Shown here in pieces: positions 33,571 to 39,236 of a DNA stretch of 39,236 bases; positions within the stretch are counted from its first letter, which is position 1; each line of letters opens with the position of its first letter. Origin of the DNA: CAVLCC01 sp963661535 (lineage in GTDB: Bacteria; Actinomycetota; Coriobacteriia; Coriobacteriales; CADBOM01); contig CAVLCC010000016.1 in NCBI GenBank assembly GCA_963661535.1, positions 1 through 39,236 on the forward strand, in the 5' to 3' direction. The notes below the pieces were generated by a model. That model was given only the letters and a program-made list of their open reading frames with translations. It was not told the origin of the DNA and searched no databases. A program made the position numbers and the translations under genes.

Positions 33571-34076
33571 GGTATTGGCTCCTCTCCGAATATCACGTCG
33601 CACCCCACGACGAGTCGAAAGCACTTGGCAATAACAATTGTTTTATAGCAGCCGCCAAGCGCAACCGATACTACCAGCTGCAATAATAGAAATTTAATGG
33701 AGATTTAATAGTTAAAAGCGTTTAATTTCTTGATTGTTGCTATCTAAGCGGCGAAAAACAATGCTTTATTTTAGTGCATTGTAATGCCCAAATCCTAGTA
33801 TGTGGAGGGGTTTGATTTATAAATACACAAAATTTGCATATTTTTGTGAATTATATGTGTTTTTTGGGCATATTTTGATTTTTATTATGCTTTTTGTTTG
33901 TAACTTTATAAATCCTAGCAAAAACTATATTTTTAGTAAATAGTTTTTTGGGAATTTTTTTGATTTTTTTGACTAGAGAGTTAAGACTCAAGAAACATGG
34001 GTGAATTTTTAAATTATTCACGCACAGTCCAAATCAAATATCTTTATAAATCAGAAGTCATCTATAAAATAATATT
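33571..34076. other. AT-rich region between tmRNA and Ech operon
   Basis: These 506 bp contain no credible gene. Long T-rich stretches (33890-33970) and several short inverted repeats occur, for example GTGAAT/ATTCAC at about 34001-34021, which may end the tmRNA transcript. The promoter of the hydrogenase operon should lie here; a TATAAA-like hexamer lies about 70 bp upstream of echA, but I find no matching -35. Confidence 0.55.
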
Positions 34077-34429
34077 TGGTGGAGGCGCGGAGAATCGAAC
34101 TCCGGTCCATCATAACCACCTAGGCGGTATCTCCAAGCTCAGCCGCGTGCTTAGGTTTCAGTTTCTTGCGGTGCACGGGCATCCCGCAAGTTACCTAGCC
34201 CGTTTAATCTTTTCCTGCATCATACAGGCTACATATGCAGGAGCATTCCCCTTTAATGGCGTCGCCCAAGAGTCGGGGAACCCTCAAGGTTGACGTCGCT
34301 GCGCTAATTAAGCAGCGAGAGCATAACTATTTTCGTCAATTAAATTTGACGTTACCCCTGTTTAACGTGGCGAGGAGACCACGGCTTGCTGCCTCCCTCA
34401 TGGCTATTATGTCGAAACCAGTCGCCCCC
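34077..34429 (-). ncRNA. ssrA: tmRNA (transfer-messenger RNA)
   Basis: This 353-nt gene has the hallmark 5' end GGGGGCGACTGGTTTCGACA and the 3' end carrying a T-arm (GGTTCGAATTC-like, read as GGAGTTCGATTCTCC) with encoded CCA. Acceptor arms GGGGGCG and CGCCTCC pair with one G-U. The tag reading frame ends in DENSYALAA followed by TAA at 34310-34308. Upstream in-frame codons give Ser-Asn-Leu-Ile, so the tag is probably 13-14 residues, but the resume codon cannot be fixed by eye. Together with SmpB, encoded 1 kb away, it rescues stalled ribosomes and tags products for proteases such as the Clp system. Confidence 0.95.
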
Positions 34430-34616
34430 ACATGAATGTGAGAAAAACAATACCGACGTTTTCTCAAGGTGCTAGTTCGCATTGCTTTGCGGTTTGCACT
34501 ACATGAACTGTAGCAAATTTGCAGGTCATAGTGCAAATCTCAGCAAATCGCGCTTTAGTGCTTGCAAATGCGAATTTTTGAGTATACCACTCATTTATCC
34601 GTATATCTAGTATTTT

Positions 34617-34645
34617 TTGAAAATATTCTAAAAAAATGGTAAAAT
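34617..34645 (+). promoter_or_regulatory. Sigma70-type promoter of the CarD-family gene
   Basis: TTGAAA (34617-34622), a 17-bp spacer and TAAAAT (34640-34645) give a near-consensus housekeeping promoter. The -10 box is 30 bp upstream of the ATG and a ribosome site AAAGGA follows at 34663-34668. Confidence 0.7.
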
Positions 34646-34674
34646 GTACCAAATGCGTTTAGAAAGGACTTAGC

Positions 34675-35250
34675 ATGTACGAACAAGGAGAGTATGTCGT
34701 TTACCATCATGACGTATGTCAAATCACAGGTTATGCAGAAAATTATATCGACGAAGATGACTACTTAATTTTAGAAGCCCTATACGAAAACTCGCTAACA
34801 TTTTATGTACCAGTAAAATCGCAAGACTTACTTCTTCAGCCCGTGCTCACGCACGATGAGGCACTTGCTCTGATTGATAGCATAAATACAACAAAACCCC
34901 TAGATGAATCTAAGTTGAAAGGAAACTACCCTAGGCGCAATTTGCCTGGTCAAGGTAGTGCTTCTACAAATAATAAATTGCGAGATTCATATCGTCACTA
35001 CATTAAGAAAAGTTCGGTTCAAGAATTGGTTCCGTTTATAAAGCTAATTCGGGATCGTATTGAGACTCGCCTTGCAAACAGCCAGCATCCAATTGCTACG
35101 GACAAAGAGTTTTACGAACAAGTTGAACATATATTAGACAATGAACTTGCAGTTGCACTAAATATGGATGTTGCCGAAATCAAGCCATTTATCGAAAACA
35201 GAACTGGCATAACAATTTATCAGGTTCATAAAGATTTGGAAACTGCATAA
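34675..35250 (+). CDS. CarD/CdnL-family transcriptional regulator
   Basis: This is a 191-aa protein with an N-terminal CarD/TRCF-RID-type domain (about 1-65: YEQGEYVVYHHDVCQITGY, then LTFYVPVKSQDLLLQPVL) and a helical C-terminal region. Such proteins bind the beta subunit of RNA polymerase and stabilise open promoter complexes, often at rRNA promoters. The length is near that of mycobacterial CarD (about 160) and of clostridial homologues. The C-terminal DNA-contact tryptophan typical of CarD is not evident, so it may be a divergent member. AAAGGA precedes the ATG and a clear promoter lies upstream. It is divergent from tmRNA and convergent with smpB. Confidence 0.75.
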   Translation: MYEQGEYVVYHHDVCQITGYAENYIDEDDYLILEALYENSLTFYVPVKSQDLLLQPVLTHDEALALIDSINTTKPLDESKLKGNYPRRNLPGQGSASTNNKLRDSYRHYIKKSSVQELVPFIKLIRDRIETRLANSQHPIATDKEFYEQVEHILDNELAVALNMDVAEIKPFIENRTGITIYQVHKDLETA

Positions 35251-35307
35251 GCATATTCGTTTGCAAATCCGCCAAAAATAATAAAGTTTAAACAAATCAT
35301 TGAGCCT

Positions 35308-35334
35308 GTTAGCTGCTAAATCTTATCAGCTAAC
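35308..35334. terminator. Inverted repeat between convergent CarD-type gene and smpB
   Basis: Perfect 8-bp arms GTTAGCTG and CAGCTAAC around an 11-nt loop sit between the two convergent stop codons. There is no strong T run on either side, so it is at best a weak bidirectional terminator. Confidence 0.45.
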
Positions 35335-35371
35335 AATTAACAGTTAGAAACTGGCACCCACAAACGCTCGC

Positions 35372-35854
35372 CTATCGTCTCATTCGAGCCTTTAGTGCGC
35401 GTTCGATTTCACGCTGTGAATCACGTTTAGCCATTGCCTCACGTTTGTCATATATCTTACGACCTTTTGCAAGCGCAATTTCAACTTTTACTCTTCCATT
35501 AATATCAAAATATAGCGAGAGGGGCACTATAGCCATGCCCTTCTCGCCTGTTTTTTGAAGCAAGTGCAAAATTTGTCTTTTATGCAGCAAAAGCTTGCGA
35601 TTTCTATCTGAATCTACATTTGAATAGCTACCGTTGCTATATGGCTTAATGTGAACTCCAACAAGCCAAGCCTCGTTTTTGCGAATTATTGCAAAACACT
35701 CTGTGAGTTGACAACCATTTTCTCTAAGGGAACGAACCTCGGTTCCAGTTAATACAATCCCAGCCTCAAAAGTCTCGATAATATCATAGTCGTGTTGCGC
35801 TTTGCGATTGAGCGCAATAACACTTCTGCCATCATCGTATTTAACTTTAGCCAT
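35372..35854 (-). CDS. smpB: SsrA-binding protein SmpB
   Basis: This is a 160-aa OB-fold protein that binds tmRNA and places it in the stalled ribosome. Typical segments are ALNRKAQHDYDIIETFEAGI, VLTGTEVRSLRENGCQL and the EALAKGRKIYDKRE-like stretch (IALAKGRKIYDKREAMAKRD), followed by a basic C-terminal helix that acts in the mRNA channel. The length is typical. It is on the same strand as ssrA, about 1 kb away, with the CarD-type gene in between on the other strand. Confidence 0.97.
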   Translation of the reverse strand: MAKVKYDDGRSVIALNRKAQHDYDIIETFEAGIVLTGTEVRSLRENGCQLTECFAIIRKNEAWLVGVHIKPYSNGSYSNVDSDRNRKLLLHKRQILHLLQKTGEKGMAIVPLSLYFDINGRVKVEIALAKGRKIYDKREAMAKRDSQREIERALKARMRR

Positions 35855-35893
35855 TTATCGCTCCCCCTCTCTTTAATAATCAACAAATTTTGT

Positions 35894-37552
35894 CTAGAGC
35901 AATACTGCGCCCTTATCAGCACTTGTTACCATTCTTGAATAACGTGCAAGCCATCCGCTATTTATGTTTGGGGCAGGTTGAACATATTGCTCTTTTCGCT
36001 TTGCCAACTCATCATCAGAAACATTTAGCGTAATCGATGCATTTGGAATATCGATTGTAATCGAGTCTCCCTCTTGTACAAGACCAATAGGTCCACCCGA
36101 GGCAGCCTCAGGAGACACGTGTCCAATAGCTGCTCCGCGTGATGCTCCAGAAAAGCGTCCGTCGGTAATTAGGGCAACTGTCTTGTCTAGCTTCATTCCA
36201 GCTAAGGCAGAAGTTGGATTTAACATCTCCCGCATGCCAGGTCCGCCCTTTGGGCCCTCATATCTAATAACAACTACATCGCCATCTTTAATCTTTCCAG
36301 CATAGATAGTTGATATAGCGTCTTCTTCACAATTAAATACACGTGCAGGACCTGTGTGAGTTTGCATTTCTGGAGCAACAGCACTGCGCTTAACAACGCA
36401 ACCATCAGGAGCAATATTGCCCCAAAGAATTTGCAAACCCCCTGTTGGAGTGTATGGATCATCAATATCGCGAATTGCATTGTGGTCTAACACTCTAGCA
36501 CCTGCTATGTTTTGACCCAAAGTCTTGCCAGTAACGGTTGGAACTTCAAGATCTAACAAATCCTTCTTTGCCAACTCGGATTGCACAGCTGCAATTCCGC
36601 CAGCCTCATAAAGATCAGGCATATGTGTAGGACCTGCAGGGGCAAGGTGACAAATATTAGGAGTCTTGGCAGAAATCTCATTAAACATAGCAAGATCTAA
36701 AGGGCAACCAGCCTCATGTGCCAAAGCCAACAAATGCAACACAGTATTTGTTGAACAGCCAAGAGCCATGTCGCAAGTTAGGGCATTTATGATACTGCGT
36801 TGGTTAACAATTTGGCGAGCAGTAATTCCTTTTTCTACCAAATTCATTATTGCCATACCAGAATGCTTGCCTAACTGTAGCCTCTTGGAATATGGAGCTG
36901 GAATAGTGCCGTTGCCAGGCAGAGCAATTCCTATTGCCTCGCACAAGCAGTTCATGCTGTTCGCAGTATACATACCCGAACAACTTCCGCAGCTAGGGCA
37001 ACAATTCTCGGTGCAATCTTCTAGCTGTGCCTCGTCTATCATTCCAGCTTTATAAGAGCCCACTGCCTCAAACATTTTGGAGAGGCTTACTTCTTCTCCG
37101 CCATATCTTCCTGCTAGCATGGGACCACCAGAGCAAACAACCGTTGGAACGTCCATTCGCAGTGCTGCCATTAGCATTCCAGGAACAATCTTGTCGCAGT
37201 TTGGAATGAGCACCAATCCGTCTAGCTGGTGAGCCATAAACATAGTTTCTACGCTATCTGCAATTAGTTCTCGAGAAGCTAGGGAATATTTCATTCCTAT
37301 GTGCCCCATAGCAATGCCGTCACATACTCCAATTGCAGGAATTAAAATTGGAGTTCCACCCGCCATGCTCACACCTGTTTTTACAGCATCTGCGAGTTTA
37401 TCTAGGTTCATATGACCAGGCACTATCTCACTATAAGCAGAAACAACACCAATTAGCGGACGTTCTAATTCTTCTGCTGTATAGCCTAGAGCATAAAAAA
37501 GACTTCTATTAGGAGCCCTTTCGCTTCCTTTAGTAACATTTTCACTTCTCAT
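35894..37552 (-). CDS. ilvD: Dihydroxy-acid dehydratase
   Basis: IlvD dehydrates dihydroxy acids to the keto acids of valine and isoleucine. The 552 residues match the family. Iron-sulfur and metal elements include VCDGI (C77), NCDKIVPGM (C119) and CPSCGSCSGMYTANSMNC (C188/C191); the C-terminal half has the GRFSGASRG loop. Enzymes of this kind are oxygen-sensitive, which fits an anaerobe. AGAGGAGA lies 9 nt before the ATG. It lies downstream of ilvC on the same strand but behind a terminator, so it probably has its own promoter in the 280-bp gap. Confidence 0.97.
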   Translation of the reverse strand: MRSENVTKGSERAPNRSLFYALGYTAEELERPLIGVVSAYSEIVPGHMNLDKLADAVKTGVSMAGGTPILIPAIGVCDGIAMGHIGMKYSLASRELIADSVETMFMAHQLDGLVLIPNCDKIVPGMLMAALRMDVPTVVCSGGPMLAGRYGGEEVSLSKMFEAVGSYKAGMIDEAQLEDCTENCCPSCGSCSGMYTANSMNCLCEAIGIALPGNGTIPAPYSKRLQLGKHSGMAIMNLVEKGITARQIVNQRSIINALTCDMALGCSTNTVLHLLALAHEAGCPLDLAMFNEISAKTPNICHLAPAGPTHMPDLYEAGGIAAVQSELAKKDLLDLEVPTVTGKTLGQNIAGARVLDHNAIRDIDDPYTPTGGLQILWGNIAPDGCVVKRSAVAPEMQTHTGPARVFNCEEDAISTIYAGKIKDGDVVVIRYEGPKGGPGMREMLNPTSALAGMKLDKTVALITDGRFSGASRGAAIGHVSPEAASGGPIGLVQEGDSITIDIPNASITLNVSDDELAKRKEQYVQPAPNINSGWLARYSRMVTSADKGAVLL

Positions 37553-37740
37553 TTTGTTTGTCTCCTCTTTAATTTGTTATGCGATCTTAAAGTTATATTT
37601 GTCTTGTTTGTCTGCAAGTTACATGTTTTGATTTAGAATATGACGCAAGTTTGAAGCTAGTGTTTTATTTGACATTTTGCCAATGCATTACCAAATAGAA
37701 CACACTTACACACTCAAAGCTCGCTCCAAATAAACCAGTA

Positions 37741-37782
37741 AAAAATAGGTAAACGCCCTTTTTGAAAATCTGACGCTTACCC
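37741..37782 (-). terminator. Rho-independent terminator after ilvC
   Basis: On the minus strand, arms GGTAAGCG and CGTTTACC pair over 8 positions with one G-U, followed by TATTTTTTAC. It lies about 50 bp past the ilvC stop and separates ilvC from ilvD. Confidence 0.8.
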
Positions 37783-37829
37783 CCTTTTTTGTTTATTTAT
37801 TTTGAAAGCCGCAGCACATCAATCAAATT

Positions 37830-38849
37830 TTATTTTTTGAGCCAGCTCATCATTCCGCGGAGTTCTTTGCCAACTTTTTCAATTAGCAAACTTGCTTCCA
37901 TGCGTCGCTTTGCCAAAAACTTAACTTTGCGACCGCCAGTAGGACTCATCTCCGTTAGGAACTCAGATGCAAAGGTTCCGTCTTGAATCTCAGTTAGAAC
38001 CTTCTTCATCTCTTTGCGAGTGTCGTCTGTAATCAAACGCTTTCCTGTACGATAATCACCATACTCCGCAGTGTTTGAAATTGAATATCTCATCTTTGAG
38101 AAGCCACCCTCATTGATAAGATCCACGATTAGCTTCATCTCGTGACATGTCTCAAAATACGCCATTTCAGGCTCATATCCTGCCTCGACAAGTGTGTCAA
38201 ATCCAGCATGTATGAGTTCAGATACACCGCCGCACAATACAGCTTGCTCACCAAAAAGATCTGTTTCAGTCTCCTCACGGAATGTTGTTTGAAGAATGCC
38301 CGCACGTCCTGCACCAATGCCTGCAGCATATGCAAGTGCTATCTCTTTTGCTTTGCCAGTGTAATCTTGCTCAACACAAATAAGCGATGGACAACCCTCG
38401 CCCTCTGTATACAAACGACGCACAATATGGCCTGGACCTTTAGGTGCTATCATGATTACGTCAACATTTTGTGGTGCAACAATAGTCTTGTAATGAATAT
38501 TGAAGCCGTGAGCAAATGCAAGTGCGTTGCCCTCTTCTAGGTTTGGCTCAATGCTCTCTTTATAGATGTCTGCCTGAAGTTCATCTGGAGCCAAAATCAT
38601 AATTACATCGCCGTGTTTTGCAGCATCTGCCACCTCCATAACTTGAAGGTTAGGATTTTGTGCAGAAAAATCAGCAGCTTTTTGCCAGTGAGATGAACCT
38701 TTACGAAGACCAACTACCACCTTAACGCCACTTTCGGCTAAGTTCTCGGCGTGCGCGTGTCCCTGACTGCCGAATCCAATAATCGCAACCGTTTTTCCGT
38801 CAAGGATTCCAAGATTGCAGTCGCTGTCATAGTATTTTTGAATCGCCAT
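37830..38849 (-). CDS. ilvC: Ketol-acid reductoisomerase
   Basis: IlvC isomerises and reduces acetolactate or acetohydroxybutyrate in branched-chain amino-acid synthesis. The 339-residue protein is a class I enzyme with the Rossmann motif GFGSQGHAHAENL (25-37) and the cofactor loop LRKGSSHW (48-55), whose Arg/Ser residues point to NADPH. The C-terminal knotted domain carries the metal ligands in ETDLFGEQAVLCGG and the FETCHEMKLIVDL helix. GGAGA lies 6-8 nt before the ATG. No ilvB or ilvN is visible in the window. Confidence 0.97.
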   Translation of the reverse strand: MAIQKYYDSDCNLGILDGKTVAIIGFGSQGHAHAENLAESGVKVVVGLRKGSSHWQKAADFSAQNPNLQVMEVADAAKHGDVIMILAPDELQADIYKESIEPNLEEGNALAFAHGFNIHYKTIVAPQNVDVIMIAPKGPGHIVRRLYTEGEGCPSLICVEQDYTGKAKEIALAYAAGIGAGRAGILQTTFREETETDLFGEQAVLCGGVSELIHAGFDTLVEAGYEPEMAYFETCHEMKLIVDLINEGGFSKMRYSISNTAEYGDYRTGKRLITDDTRKEMKKVLTEIQDGTFASEFLTEMSPTGGRKVKFLAKRRMEASLLIEKVGKELRGMMSWLKK

Positions 38850-39156
38850 TTAGAACATCTCCTTTTTTCTCTATAGGCAACTTATAACTGCGTACGAATT
38901 TGTCATCTTTGTATTTGATGACCATGTCTAATGACTACCAAAATGAATTATTACACCATGAAAAGTTTGAATGTATTTCTGTTTCTGTATTCGGAACATA
39001 TGCGGTGTAAATGCACACTACATACTGTGATTGTGTATTTGTTGTGATTTTGAGTCTAACACTAAAACCCACAATATGGATGGTTAACGTAAAATACGAT
39101 CATAAAATTCAATCCTTTCCTAGTTTGCTTTTTCAAACTCTTCTAGATAACCCCCT
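38850..39156. other. Leader region upstream of ilvC
   Basis: These roughly 300 bp contain the ilvC promoter somewhere, a hairpin (GTCATC/GATGAC at about 38900-38920 on the minus strand) and a tiny minus-strand ORF, MIVFYVNHPYCGF, with AAAGGA 8 nt upstream (about 39062-39103). It is not rich in Val/Leu/Ile, so a classical attenuation peptide is doubtful. I see no T-box. Confidence 0.45.
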
Positions 39157-39236
39157 TTAAGAATTTTTATCATCAATAGTATTTCCATATGCTACACGTG
39201 GGAGCGGCTCTCCATAGTTCATATCTGATACGCAAC
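39157..39236 (-). CDS. C-terminal end of an unidentified gene (cut by window edge)
   Basis: On the minus strand an open frame enters from the window end and closes at TAA (39159-39157), giving 25 residues: CVSDMNYGEPLPRVA followed by YGNTIDDKNS. The composition is protein-like and it lies upstream of ilvC in the same direction. I do not recognise the family; it does not look like the C-terminus of IlvN. It could be a chance frame. Confidence 0.35.
   Translation of the reverse strand, partial: CVSDMNYGEPLPRVAYGNTIDDKNS

Noticed and set aside
38850..39156. T-box or branched-chain attenuation leader for ilvC
   Set aside because: No T-box sequence is seen, and the only small ORF is not rich in Val, Leu or Ile.

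Overview
This window is a moderately AT-rich bacterial chromosome segment, most likely from an anaerobic actinobacterium of the Coriobacteriia (an Eggerthellaceae-like lineage is my best guess). The support is the gene order greA-lysS-clpC-ispD-ispF-cysS-rlmB-yacP, which resembles the lysS/clpC and ispD-ispF-cysS-rlmB blocks of Actinobacteria and lacks the ctsR-mcsAB genes usual beside clpC in Firmicutes. A CarD-family regulator, an Ech-type [NiFe] hydrogenase and a PucR-type regulator beside an MFS gene and a URO-D-fold gene also fit. The species assignment is inference only.

Layout. 1-2.0 kb: the 3' part of a DAHP synthase gene and a chorismate mutase/prephenate dehydratase gene (aromatic amino acids), closed by a terminator. 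2.1-3.5 kb: a sodium-coupled amino-acid symporter. 3.96-8.36 kb (minus strand): a metallophosphoesterase, a 766-aa fusion of a NifH-type reductase to a NifD-type catalytic domain, and a separate NifK-type subunit. 8.5-11.9 kb: a PucR-type regulator divergent from a decayed MFS transporter and a URO-D-fold methyltransferase-like gene. 11.9-12.2 kb: tRNA-Thr(UGU) and the N-terminal stub of a DNA cytosine methyltransferase.

12.3-22.2 kb (minus strand): a long housekeeping block (tatA, greA, lysS, clpC, ispD, ispF, cysS, rlmB, yacP). 22.4-25.7 kb: tRNA-Pro(CGG), a VanZ-like membrane protein and two paralogous secreted NlpC/P60 hydrolases. 26.2-28.1 kb: a UDP-glucose dehydrogenase-family gene and a SmtB/ArsR-type metal sensor. 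28.3-33.6 kb (minus strand): a complete six-gene Ech-type energy-converting hydrogenase operon. 34.1-35.9 kb: tmRNA, a CarD-family regulator and smpB. 35.9-38.8 kb: ilvD and ilvC, then the last codons of an unidentified gene at the window edge.

The most interesting locus is the nitrogenase-like operon at 3.96-8.36 kb. The reductase and one catalytic subunit are one polypeptide. The two residues that hold FeMo-cofactor in true nitrogenases appear to be replaced. The inter-subunit cysteine pattern is three plus one, more like the single [4Fe-4S] cluster of dark protochlorophyllide reductase than an 8-Fe P-cluster. No other nif genes are present, so I infer an ATP-driven reductase of unknown substrate, not a nitrogen-fixing enzyme. 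A Fur-box-like sequence lies upstream. The neighbouring PucR/MFS/URO-D genes suggest, without proving, a link to small-molecule or corrinoid/tetrapyrrole metabolism.

The Ech hydrogenase would couple ferredoxin oxidation, proton reduction and ion pumping. It is therefore also a plausible source or sink for low-potential electrons in the same cell.
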